Source of the DNA: a virus
Length of the DNA: 24,208 bases
Virus record (IMG/VR): IMGVR_UViG_3300017605_000050
Location: 1-24,208 of that record
Reading direction: 5' to 3' (one strand)
Shown piece after piece: positions 1 to 7,105 of this stretch. Each line of letters starts with the position of its first letter. The stretch's first letter is position 1. The notes under the pieces are model-generated. The model worked only from the letters and a program-made list of their open reading frames with translations. It was not told the DNA's origin and made no database searches. The position numbers were made by a program, and so were the translations under genes.

Positions 1-77
1 AAGCCAGTGTGAACGTAGCTGTTGCCGCGTGCCCTGCCAAACCTGTGTTCGGGCGGCAGCGGCCATCTGACGGCCAT
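1..77 (-). CDS. Start of a probable M23-type peptidase (partial)
   Basis: Only the first 25 codons are inside the window; the frame stays open to base 1. The start ATG shares its A with the TAA stop of the upstream tail gene (TAATG), so it is translationally coupled and almost certainly real. The visible N-terminus has Trp-Pro-Leu-Pro near residues 5-8 and ends in Tyr-Val-His-Thr-Gly followed by a Phe or Leu codon. A short WPLP opening followed by H-T-G is how many M23 (lysostaphin-like) zinc endopeptidases begin, the His being the first zinc ligand of HxGxD. The family is inferred from this fragment alone. If correct, it would cut peptidoglycan peptide bridges, either as endolysin or as a tail-borne lysin. 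Confidence 0.55.
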   Translation of the reverse strand, partial: MAVRWPLPPEHRFGRARGNSYVHTG

Positions 78-2023
78 TAGACGGTCCTCATGGTTAGAAG
101 GATGCGGCCACCAAACGCGCCAGGCTCATTAAAGTGCGCCGGGGGAGAGCCCTGCTGAAACTCCAGAGACTCGATGAACACCTCATACGATACGCCGTTG
201 TCCAAATCTTGGAACGTGGCGATGTTGCCGGTGGACTCCATCGTCTCCAACGCCAGCAGCCGAGCCCATGCGAAACCCTCACCGCCGCTACGGACCCCGT
301 TCTTATCCTTCTCGAAATCGAAGCAGTACAGCGGGAGTGCAATCATTCGCTGCCTTGGGGAACCCGGTAGGGCTTTGATCTGCCAACCGAACATCTCCGC
401 CGTATCAGTTTTGGAATTCGCCGAGTCAAGCGTGAACTTCAACGCAATCCAGTCACGGGCATCGCCAGTCAACCCAACATCCTCAGTGCCAGGCACATTG
501 CCTACACCGTAGGTGAATACAGGTGTGGTTGAACCAGTCGGGGTGATGTAGGAGATGCTGAGCGCGCCTTCCAACTCCGGCCCCCGGACTCGAACGCTGC
601 GGAAGATTTTCGGCTCTAGAGTGTTGAACCTGATGCGGCTCGTTTCAAGATAGCCCGAGTCGACATAATGCGGTGCAGGGGTTCCGAACGTGTCCTCATA
701 CCAAGTTTCAGTCGCAGTGCCGAACACTAGACAATCCGAGTCGCCAGCGAAAGTTATCTCGGTACAGTCGGCGGTGTCTGCGGTGCCCTCAACAATCAGA
801 TCGGTAGCCCACGCAAACTGCAACGTAGATATCTGCAACCCGAGGTCGATACGTGCAGCCTTGATTTGCAGATCGTCAGGGTCCTTGTAGGTTGCCCACA
901 CGAAATGGTCCCGGGCAGCGAAGTCGTAGACCGGCGTACCCGTATCCCACAACAGCGGACCATATGTCAGGTTGCCTTGCTCGTCGGCTATCGCAACCCG
1001 TGCCCCCTTAGAAGTACCCAACGTTAGGTAGATTCCGAGATAGCCCATCGCCGACAAGGCCGTCTCACCCCCGGGAAGCTGGCACGCTATTGTGCCACCG
1101 GTAAGTGTCGGAAGATCACCAGAAGTATCTAGCGTGAACTTCAGCACCGCCGAGACGTTGTTAGCCGCACCTACCGCATAGATAGCCGCAGTCGTCTCCG
1201 TGATGTCGGTCCACACCCACCCCGAAGCTTTCGCCGTATAGAGGGCGGTAGGCAGGGCAACGGGCGGGCCGACAGGATCGGGCGACAGTTCGTAGATAGC
1301 CGACCCCGACCCGAGAACGATCCGGTCTTTGACCCAAGCGATTTTGCCGGTCGTCGCAGTGTTCGTGTAAATCTTCGTAAAGACAAGCGTCGTCGGCACA
1401 CCGGCAGCATTCGTGATCGGAGCCCGGTATACGCCATCGGTCGCGTGGATGAAAACACGGGCACCGTCCGTGCATCCGGAGATGATCGTTGAGCCGCCTG
1501 GCCAGTTCTGTGTGATAGCAATCGCATTGTTGAGCCTACTGGACACGATCTTCGTCGGTAGCACACTGACAAAGCCTGGATAAATGTCGTACTTAGTTGA
1601 GAGCAGGTCAACGGGACCAGGCGCGGTTACATACGAGGCGTTGGTGGTGAGCAGGAGGGACAAGGAGCCCGGTGTCCACACAGAAACACCCTTGGAGACT
1701 CGGAAACGGATGTCACTGGAAGTGGTTCCGTCGACAGGGTCGGCGTAGAGCTGGCCGGCTCCTCCGTGGAAAGACATGACGGATCTGATCCAGTAGCCGT
1801 CAAGGGATTGCTCTCCAGGATTTTGGGCGTTGTCGAATTGCTGCTTTCGGAACGGTGCGGTTTCACGTCGAATCCACCATCTTCCACCATCAGTATTGGA
1901 GGCAGCCGAAAAGAAAGGAAGGCCACCGATAGCATAATTGTAGGAGACTCCACCCCCCGTAAACAGAGAGCTGGAGCCTCCTCGGATGCTGAGACTGCCG
2001 GGGATTTTGTTGGGGATCAGCAT
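77..2023 (-). CDS. Large tail protein, nozzle or beta-propeller-like
   Basis: This 648-aa protein opens with a Leu-Ile-Pro-Asn-Lys segment and a Gly/Ser-rich stretch. It then consists of alternating short beta strands rich in Gly, Thr and aromatic residues, with many repeats of the type strand-turn-Asp-Gly-strand. That composition fits a beta-propeller or beta-sandwich virion protein; no signal peptide or membrane segment is visible. The ATG at 2023 has AGGGG six bases upstream and follows the M15-like gene after 13 bases. The last gene of a tail module, next to a fibre and a lysin, in a phage without a tape measure, is a good place for a tail nozzle or central tail protein, as in short-tailed phages. 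Similar openings occur, from memory, in unnamed tail proteins of actinobacteriophages. The structural role is likely; the specific role is inference. A minor tail protein or depolymerase is the alternative. Confidence 0.75.
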   Translation of the reverse strand: MLIPNKIPGSLSIRGGSSSLFTGGGVSYNYAIGGLPFFSAASNTDGGRWWIRRETAPFRKQQFDNAQNPGEQSLDGYWIRSVMSFHGGAGQLYADPVDGTTSSDIRFRVSKGVSVWTPGSLSLLLTTNASYVTAPGPVDLLSTKYDIYPGFVSVLPTKIVSSRLNNAIAITQNWPGGSTIISGCTDGARVFIHATDGVYRAPITNAAGVPTTLVFTKIYTNTATTGKIAWVKDRIVLGSGSAIYELSPDPVGPPVALPTALYTAKASGWVWTDITETTAAIYAVGAANNVSAVLKFTLDTSGDLPTLTGGTIACQLPGGETALSAMGYLGIYLTLGTSKGARVAIADEQGNLTYGPLLWDTGTPVYDFAARDHFVWATYKDPDDLQIKAARIDLGLQISTLQFAWATDLIVEGTADTADCTEITFAGDSDCLVFGTATETWYEDTFGTPAPHYVDSGYLETSRIRFNTLEPKIFRSVRVRGPELEGALSISYITPTGSTTPVFTYGVGNVPGTEDVGLTGDARDWIALKFTLDSANSKTDTAEMFGWQIKALPGSPRQRMIALPLYCFDFEKDKNGVRSGGEGFAWARLLALETMESTGNIATFQDLDNGVSYEVFIESLEFQQGSPPAHFNEPGAFGGRILLTMRTV

Positions 2024-2036
2024 CAGGCACCCCTAT

Positions 2037-2837
2037 TCAGCTAGCGATCTCAGCAACAGTCGCCTCTGCGTTCTCCTCGGCAGTCGGCACAGCCCTAAGA
2101 AGATTGATGATTTCCTCCAGTGCTGCCTGAGCCTCGGGCGGCAGAACAACATCTACCTGTCCGTCGTCCTTAGCCGCTGCGAGAATCTCATCCAGCCTTG
2201 CAACCAGATCCGGGGGAATAGCGTTTACCTTAGACAGAATCGCCCGCGTATTGTCGAGGATCTCATCGAAGTAGGAAAGCGTAGAGCGTGTAGCCCCAGC
2301 ATCGTTCTCGCCTATGCCCCGGCCGGTGTATTGCCAAGGGAAGGCTTTCATCTGTGTTTCGTCGTACATGAAAACCCCCAGATAAACCACCGACCAAGTG
2401 GTGTCGTTCTCGTCGTACAAAGGGTCGCCGGAGAAATGGGCGTGTCCCGTGTGCGGGTTGATGCCCGTATATTCAGCCGGACGCCAGCCATTGTTCTTGG
2501 ACCAGATGGTGCGGTCGAAAATTATGTACTTGAGCCGCATAAGGTCATTCGGTGTCACGAGAATAAAATCGATAACGTCCTGCATGGAATATTCGGGGTC
2601 GTTAAGATCCACGTCGACATCTATCGCGCGGACCTCCGGCTTGGTGTCAGAATCGCTGTACTCGGCGCTAACCCCGGGCGTGTCGTCCGGATTATGACCC
2701 GACGTTTCCTGCTGGTGGGAGTCGTCGCCTATCCACCCGTCGGAGTCCTTGCGCCTTTTCGGGAAACGCTGATTGAACCCATCCCGCAGTGCTGTCAGCG
2801 CCGCAGTAAGTACGGGACTCGGGCCGTCATCACTCAC
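2037..2837 (-). CDS. M15-like zinc peptidase (putative lysin)
   Basis: This 266-aa protein carries the pattern of phage M15-like D,D-peptidases. Residues 33-51 run D-G-W-I-G-D-D-S-H then S-G-H-N-P-D. An A-I-D-V-D strand follows at 71-75, then Y-I-I-F-D near 104-108 and the segment N-P-H-T-G-H-A-H at 127-134. His48, Asp73 or Asp75, and His134 are the best zinc-ligand candidates. Such enzymes cleave peptide bonds in peptidoglycan stem peptides. Residues 195-266 form a separate acidic, helical tail. The GTG start overlaps the TGA of the fibre gene by four bases (GTGA) and has GGAG eight bases upstream. The position among tail genes allows either a virion-associated wall-degrading enzyme or the endolysin. 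The family is recognised from motifs; activity is inferred. Confidence 0.7.
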   Translation of the reverse strand: MSDDGPSPVLTAALTALRDGFNQRFPKRRKDSDGWIGDDSHQQETSGHNPDDTPGVSAEYSDSDTKPEVRAIDVDVDLNDPEYSMQDVIDFILVTPNDLMRLKYIIFDRTIWSKNNGWRPAEYTGINPHTGHAHFSGDPLYDENDTTWSVVYLGVFMYDETQMKAFPWQYTGRGIGENDAGATRSTLSYFDEILDNTRAILSKVNAIPPDLVARLDEILAAAKDDGQVDVVLPPEAQAALEEIINLLRAVPTAEENAEATVAEIAS

Positions 2838-4285
2838 CAGAAAATCTCCAGCTCCATCCCAGTACGCGAATCGCCGCCTTGGATAGAGTTAGTCGTGTTG
2901 CCGTTGATGTTCTTGTACTGCAACTTGATCGTGTGAGAACCGGCAGTGAGGCCCGTTACGACCCACGCTTTAGAGACATCGAACTGGATAGCCGACGTGG
3001 TCGTAAGGATCGGACCAAGCGAGGTCCAGTTGGAGCCGTCGACATTGAGCAGAAGTTCAAAGCTCGCCGTAGTGGCAGCCACCCCGAGAATGTTTAGAGT
3101 GCTGGTCGCCTTGACGACAGCCGTTCGGTTAGCTGGGACCGTAAACGTGTATGTTGCCCCGCCAATGTCTTGGATGGAGTTAGCGGCACCTGCCGCCGAC
3201 GCCGAGGAAGTCATCGGCTTGGAAACAAAATCCATCAACAGGCGGCCAGTAGCAGAGTCCCGGGAGATGTCTCCATTCAGGGTCGCCGTAGAACCGGAAG
3301 CTGAATTCAGCGTGCCTCCGGAAGCAATCGTCGCCGACTCGCCGGATGGCACCGTAAACCCGTTGTTGAACGTGACCGTAGATGCAGCCCCGAAACTGAC
3401 CGTCGCATTGAGGTTGACTGTGCCGCTGAACGTCGCAACGGTAGCGATGCTGTGCGACACATCAGACCCGAACGTGACCGTAGCGGTGCCCGAAGTTGTG
3501 AATGTCGCACCACTTGCAACCGCGAGGGTTCCGCCGCTGGCAATAGTCAACGTCTGCCCCGAGGGAACGTTGACACCAGCATTGGCGTTGATCAGGCCGG
3601 TAGACGTGAGACCGATAAAGGTACCCGCGCCAGCCTCGGTGATCTTCGCCCTAATGGTTGTACCGGCAGTGTCGTAGATCCGCAACACATCGGCCCCGGC
3701 GCTCTTGCCGATAAGCCGTGTAATGCCGTTCTGGTCCATCTTCCAGTATGTTGCCGAAATGATGTCGGTGGTCGGCGTGGCATTCGGGGTGATGGTTAGT
3801 GCCGGGGAAGCCGCATTGGATTGGCCGACAGCGAGATTGTTTTCGGAGCCGGTCAGCGACGTTCGGGAAATGTTGGTAAAGGTGTTGTTGAGACCCGACA
3901 TTGTCTTTTGCGACAAGGTCTGCACAAACGTTGTCCCGACCACATGGGAGCCGCTATCTAGCCCGTGGACGCCCGTATCCTTCTGTATGTGGTCGTTGGC
4001 GTCCTGCGCGTCCAGGGCGGTAAACGGATGGACCACAACCGCACCGACATCATGGCTGGCCGCTGCCGTGTCCTCCTGCCCACGGACAACCGTGAGAACG
4101 TTAGAAGCCACGTTGGTGCAGGAGACAATCTCGACAGCAGCCGCACCATAGTCGATCGCAATATTGAACGGGTAAGAGGAGGGCAGGCCGGAAGCGTCGT
4201 CTACGGTAACGCTGGTGGCCGAGTTGTTAATCCCGACCTGTAGCGACATGACCTTACTAACATTCGAGTAATACCGTTGGGTCAT
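2834..4285 (-). CDS. Tail fibre / receptor-binding protein
   Basis: This is a 483-aa, Ser/Thr/Gly/Ala-rich protein. Residues 13-86 form a small beta domain ending in an RGQ-x(7)-H-x2-GA motif that is shared with the upstream gene. Residues 107-128 contain H-G-L-D-S-G-S-H-V-V-G-T-T and Q-T-L-S-Q-K-T-M, the 'HG...VVGTT...QTL..KT' signature common in phage tail fibres. Two near-repeats, V-P-S-G-x3-T-I-A-S-G-G-T-L at 240-254 and 312-326, sit in a stretch of short hydrophobic-Thr strands that looks like a trimeric beta-helix shaft. Residues 365-483 resemble a terminal beta-sandwich with a receptor-binding or carbohydrate-binding look. The start lies six bases after the stop of the connector candidate, with TAGG upstream. 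Fibre identity is well supported; the receptor is unknown. Confidence 0.8.
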   Translation of the reverse strand: MTQRYYSNVSKVMSLQVGINNSATSVTVDDASGLPSSYPFNIAIDYGAAAVEIVSCTNVASNVLTVVRGQEDTAAASHDVGAVVVHPFTALDAQDANDHIQKDTGVHGLDSGSHVVGTTFVQTLSQKTMSGLNNTFTNISRTSLTGSENNLAVGQSNAASPALTITPNATPTTDIISATYWKMDQNGITRLIGKSAGADVLRIYDTAGTTIRAKITEAGAGTFIGLTSTGLINANAGVNVPSGQTLTIASGGTLAVASGATFTTSGTATVTFGSDVSHSIATVATFSGTVNLNATVSFGAASTVTFNNGFTVPSGESATIASGGTLNSASGSTATLNGDISRDSATGRLLMDFVSKPMTSSASAAGAANSIQDIGGATYTFTVPANRTAVVKATSTLNILGVAATTASFELLLNVDGSNWTSLGPILTTTSAIQFDVSKAWVVTGLTAGSHTIKLQYKNINGNTTNSIQGGDSRTGMELEIFW

Positions 4286-4291
4286 GGTTAC

Positions 4292-5188
4292 CTACCAGGT
4301 CTGCTTAGGCCCGATCGGATACCTTTCGGCATACCAGAATCGAAGCTCTTCTAGTCGTTGCTGATACAGGCCGTAAACAAACTTGGCCATGTTGCTATTA
4401 GCGCCAGCAGGCACAAACTCCGACTGGGCTGTAGACACAACCGACTGGAGTTGCAGCCGGGCCGGTTCAGTGAACGTCAGCAGCCGATAGCATGCCCCGA
4501 GCACGAGTAGGCCGTGAATGTCCTGGGGATAGCCAAGAGCGGCCAGATCCTCATTCGCCGCAAGCGTGTCCGGCAGGTTCTTCATATACAGCACACGGGC
4601 TCGGTCGTTGCCAGGCCATGCCGGGCCGATCAGTTCAAGCTCAACAGTTGTAGCGGTTTTGTTCTGCCGCCAGCGTTTGACCGGTGCCCACATTTGCGAA
4701 GGTCCGACCGGATGCCATTCGACCCTAAGAATGCTGTAGGTATTGGCGGGCATCGGATAGTTCGTCCGGACAAGGTTGACATCGATCATTTCCTCGCCGA
4801 CCGGAGCGATGTCAGGATGGATTTCCCGAAGGATCGCATAGATTTGGTCGCGGACCCTTTGCCTCGGATACAGCGGAGCCATACGAACGATCGCACCCGT
4901 ACTGTGGGCGGCAGCCACCGTTCCCGACTGTGCCCTGCCCCAAGTGAATAGGGTGACGGCCCCGCTAGTTGCAACACTCTTTGCATAGACCAGCTCGTCA
5001 TCCACCTCTATGAGGCCGCGTGACACCTGGTTGTTCTCCGCAACCGTAAACGTGGTGTCGGTGTCGGTCATAGACCCGGTTGTTTCGGTTACCTGATTCT
5101 GGTCGCGGACATAGCCATGCATGGCGTCGAGTACTTCATCGACAATTCGATTGATAGTGAGGGAACCCTCACCGGCTTCACCTGCCAT
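4292..5188 (-). CDS. Head-tail connector / adaptor candidate
   Basis: This 298-aa protein begins with a helical segment (residues 9-30, L-T-I-N-R-I-V-D-E-V-L). A beta insert follows at about 38-103, with G-R-A-Q-S-G-T and H-S-T-G-A at 84-98. After it come helices with R-V-R-D-Q-I-Y-A-I-L-R-E-I-H (111-124) and a C-terminal helical block. The mix of helical bundle and inserted beta domain, and the place directly before a fibre gene, fit a head-completion or tail-tube adaptor protein of the gp6/gp11 type. I cannot name the family. The start overlaps the upstream stop as TGATG, so expression is coupled. Residues 220-298 are amphipathic and include the Y-G-L-Y-Q-Q-R-L-E-E-L-R segment, typical of adaptors that pack against the portal. 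The role is inferred from layout and composition. Confidence 0.6.
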   Translation of the reverse strand: MAGEAGEGSLTINRIVDEVLDAMHGYVRDQNQVTETTGSMTDTDTTFTVAENNQVSRGLIEVDDELVYAKSVATSGAVTLFTWGRAQSGTVAAAHSTGAIVRMAPLYPRQRVRDQIYAILREIHPDIAPVGEEMIDVNLVRTNYPMPANTYSILRVEWHPVGPSQMWAPVKRWRQNKTATTVELELIGPAWPGNDRARVLYMKNLPDTLAANEDLAALGYPQDIHGLLVLGACYRLLTFTEPARLQLQSVVSTAQSEFVPAGANSNMAKFVYGLYQQRLEELRFWYAERYPIGPKQTW

Positions 5189-6099
5189 CAGGGCGTCCCC
5201 CCGTTCAGCTTGTATAGAGCTTGCTGGATGGTCAGGTTAGTTGTTCCCGCGACCACATTGAGCGCTCCGGCGATAGTCAGAAGTTGAGGCGGGCTCTTGC
5301 TGGCCAGCACGTTAGCGGCATCGGTCCCGGTGCGAGTCAACGAAATCCCGGCCTTGACGCATAGCGCTGCACCAAGGGTGAGGGTCGGAATGCCCTGAGC
5401 TGACAGGGTTCCCGCGTACTGGTTGGCCAGATAAACCGCAGAGGAGTCTTTAGCCACGGCACCTCCCGTATCTGCTGTCTTCAAAGCCCCAAGCCAAGCG
5501 GTCCTCTTGCCGCTTCCGGCACACGACCCCGAGACGGCCCCAGAGGAGCCCGTAGCGGTCTGGGCGAGGTCTGCCCCAGACGCAACCCTGTCCCCGCTGT
5601 CCCGGCGCTCTGCGAAGCCCGTAGGGGGTGTCCAAGCGCCGCCGCTCCAGTTCGTTGAATTCCAGACAAGCAGAGTGTTAGGCGTGGTGGTAACAACCGT
5701 GACGGGCGGGCTGGCCGTGCCGTCAGTGATATCGATAGCCGAAGCCGTCACGTCCCAAGGATCGCCAGTCGTGATAGCGCCCGTATACCGGAATGCCTGC
5801 ACGTTGCGATAAACCGATCCGACAGACAGAGTGAAATCGTAGGTGCCGACATCGGAGCCAGTCGCCCGCTTCCACATGACGTACTGTTTGTGGTTACCGG
5901 ACGCAGCATTGTTGACGACAGGCGAATTGGTGGCGTTGCCGAAACCGCTAGGCATTACGGTCACCGAAGCTGTGGCGTCGACAAAGGCGACAACGGTAAT
6001 AATGTCGTCTGCCGTAGTCCCCGAGGGTACGTCTACCGAAAAATCGCCGACACCTTGGATCTGAGCCGACGCTGAGGCGAAAGCCGGAGGAGAAGGCAT
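5188..6099 (-). CDS. Beta-sandwich virion protein
   Basis: This is a 303-aa, mostly beta protein rich in Ala, Thr, Gly and Val, with few charges. Residues 15-115 have the layout of an Ig-like or jelly-roll domain common in phage surface proteins: V-P-S-G-T-T-A-D-D-I-I, then M-P-S-G-F, then M-W-K-R-A. The middle (120-215) repeats the theme with W-T-P-P-T-G-F-A-E-R. Residues 240-300 form a smaller hydrophobic domain, some of it helical. The ATG has AGGAAGG seven bases upstream. It lies between small head-associated genes and the connector candidate, so a decoration, head-fibre or tail-accessory protein is likely. No enzymatic motif is visible. I recognise the domain style, not a named family. 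Confidence 0.6.
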   Translation of the reverse strand: MPSPPAFASASAQIQGVGDFSVDVPSGTTADDIITVVAFVDATASVTVMPSGFGNATNSPVVNNAASGNHKQYVMWKRATGSDVGTYDFTLSVGSVYRNVQAFRYTGAITTGDPWDVTASAIDITDGTASPPVTVVTTTPNTLLVWNSTNWSGGAWTPPTGFAERRDSGDRVASGADLAQTATGSSGAVSGSCAGSGKRTAWLGALKTADTGGAVAKDSSAVYLANQYAGTLSAQGIPTLTLGAALCVKAGISLTRTGTDAANVLASKSPPQLLTIAGALNVVAGTTNLTIQQALYKLNGGTP

Positions 6100-6118
6100 A
6101 GGGTCACCTTCCTAGGGG

Positions 6119-6376
6119 CTACACTCCGACAGAGGCGTCAAACGGCTTGCCTGCACGGTCGGACCTATCCAATGCTTGACGAGTCTGCGCCGTCTTGGTT
6201 CCCGCCGGTTGGATGCCCTGCCGACGAGCCGCCGCATACAGGGCCAACTCTTTGTCCTTGCGTTTCTCACCGGTACGGTCAAGGCCAATAGCCGACTTGC
6301 TCCAGCCGACCCGCAAACCCTTAGCCCGAATGCATTCGCCAAACGTCGCGCATTCAGTTCCGCACTTCGGGCACAT
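6119..6376 (-). CDS. Small conserved Cys-rich phage protein
   Basis: This is an 85-aa basic protein. The N-terminus has C-P-K-C-G-T-E-C with another Cys at residue 15 (Cys 2, 5, 9, 15), which could bind zinc. The remainder is helical, with the string G-I-Q-P-A-G-T near residues 54-60 and an A-x-D-R-S-D-R-A-G stretch near the end. From memory, very similar small proteins (an N-terminal Cys cluster, then 'GIQPAGT') occur next to capsid genes in many actinobacteriophages and metagenomic phages, with no assigned function. The start overlaps the preceding gene as TAATG. A nucleic-acid or head-assembly role is possible but not shown. Confidence 0.65.
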   Translation of the reverse strand: MCPKCGTECATFGECIRAKGLRVGWSKSAIGLDRTGEKRKDKELALYAAARRQGIQPAGTKTAQTRQALDRSDRAGKPFDASVGV

Positions 6377-6552
6377 TAATATCCCTTGCCCTTAACCTTG
6401 CTGAGTCGAGGGTTTCGCTTCTTAGCTGCCGGGGATGCCTTACGAGACTCGGATGCCAGAATGGCGTCTGCACTAGCCTTTGAAACGCCTTCCCTCTTTT
6501 GAATGGATTCTGAGGCACCCTTGAATCCGGGATGTTTCTTCGATCCTGCCAT
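6376..6552 (-). CDS. Small basic conserved phage protein (58 aa)
   Basis: The ATG at 6552 is chosen over longer in-frame starts because GGAGGAAGTGAC stands directly before it and it lies one base after the stop of the upstream gene. The 58-aa product is very basic. It has a helix around residues 10-30 and an A-S-P-A-A-K-K-R-N-P-R-L segment near 39-50. From memory, small proteins with an 'ILA..SRKASPAAKKRNP' core accompany structural genes in many phages; their function is unknown. The high Lys/Arg content suggests nucleic-acid contact. Its stop is fused to the next start (TAATG). Confidence 0.65.
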   Translation of the reverse strand: MAGSKKHPGFKGASESIQKREGVSKASADAILASESRKASPAAKKRNPRLSKVKGKGY

Positions 6553-6553
6553 G

Positions 6554-6742
6554 TCACTTCCTCCGCCCCTTGTTAATACCGGGCTTGCCGGTGGTGACCG
6601 ACTGGTTAGTTGGATTTGCCTGCACAGGACCAGGACCAAACGGCATAGAGCCCGGGTTGCCGACACCGGGGCCAGGAACGGGAACCTTCTTAGTTTGATT
6701 CCGGGCCGTCCTGTCCACCTTCGGCAGACTGTTCTTAGCCAC
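6554..6742 (-). CDS. Small Pro/Gly-rich basic protein (62 aa)
   Basis: This 62-aa frame starts with GTG at 6742, six to seven bases after AGGAG, and eight bases after the preceding stop. The product is low-complexity. Lys/Arg residues cluster at both ends (R-T-A-R-N-Q-T-K-K near the start and G-R-R-K at the end) around a Pro/Gly/Asn-rich middle. No domain is recognisable. The strong start signal and exact fit in the gene chain support translation. Like its neighbours it may be a minor head component, but nothing in the sequence shows this. Confidence 0.55.
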   Translation of the reverse strand: MAKNSLPKVDRTARNQTKKVPVPGPGVGNPGSMPFGPGPVQANPTNQSVTTGKPGINKGRRK

Positions 6743-6750
6743 GATTACTC

Positions 6751-7008
6751 CTATACGTCATGGATATATGCGCCATAACCCGCGTCCGTGAGAATTGTCA
6801 CCTCGGCATCGGACAACACGTAGTCGTGGCCGCCGAGATAGATGTGATCGTAGCCGTCTAGGTCGCCCTGATATGGGTAGACGACCTGGGTAACCGTTGT
6901 GCCTTGGACGAGGAGGGTAATTCCCCGGTCCTGCTGATAGCGGCCGAATAGAACGTCGTTGGTCCACAGGTTCTCGCTATAGGTTGGACCGATAAGAACC
7001 TTCGTCAC
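6751..7008 (-). CDS. Small post-capsid protein (85 aa)
   Basis: I place the start at the GTG at 7008, four bases after GGAGG. An upstream in-frame ATG at 7023 has no Shine-Dalgarno and lies close to the folded element behind the capsid gene. The 85-aa product is a compact beta-rich protein: a run of beta strands (T-L-L-V-Q-G-T-T-V-T), then Y-L-G-G-H-D-Y-V-L near residues 56-64, and an A-G-Y-G-A-Y-I C-terminus. From memory, small proteins with this 'YLGGH.Y' and 'AGYG' layout often follow N4-gp56-type capsid genes. A decoration or capsid-accessory role is plausible and unproven. Confidence 0.6.
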   Translation of the reverse strand: MTKVLIGPTYSENLWTNDVLFGRYQQDRGITLLVQGTTVTQVVYPYQGDLDGYDHIYLGGHDYVLSDAEVTILTDAGYGAYIHDV

Positions 7009-7012
7009 GGGA

Positions 7013-7017
7013 CCTCC
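7013..7017 (-). promoter_or_regulatory. Shine-Dalgarno deciding the start of the 85-aa gene
   Basis: On the minus strand this reads GGAGG, four bases before the GTG at 7008. No comparable sequence precedes the in-frame ATG at 7023, so the GTG is preferred although the spacing is short. Confidence 0.55.
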
Positions 7018-7030
7018 AGACATAGAGAAA

Positions 7031-7095
7031 CGCAGGGGGCACAGCAATCGTGTCGTTTAATACAAGGCCACACCAAGGGCCTTGTACCCCCTGCG
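7031..7095 (-). terminator. Branched RNA element / possible terminator after the capsid gene
   Basis: A perfect 9-bp outer stem joins 7031-7039 to 7087-7095. Inside it a second perfect 9-bp stem joins 7061-7069 to 7078-7086, with an 8-base loop, and abuts the 3' partner of the outer stem without a gap. The remaining 21 bases (7040-7060) can form a weak third hairpin, giving a three-way-junction shape. In the leftward transcript it begins ten bases after the capsid stop and is followed by TTTCTCT, a poor U-run. It may act as a partial terminator or as a 3' stabiliser that raises capsid over downstream expression. The pairing is seen; the function is inferred. Confidence 0.6.
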
Positions 7096-7105
7096 CCATA
7101 TTCAG

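Noticed and set aside
1986-2936. 316-codon plus-strand frame over the M15-like gene
   Set aside because: Antisense shadow; the minus-strand gene has motifs, a good start and coupled neighbours.
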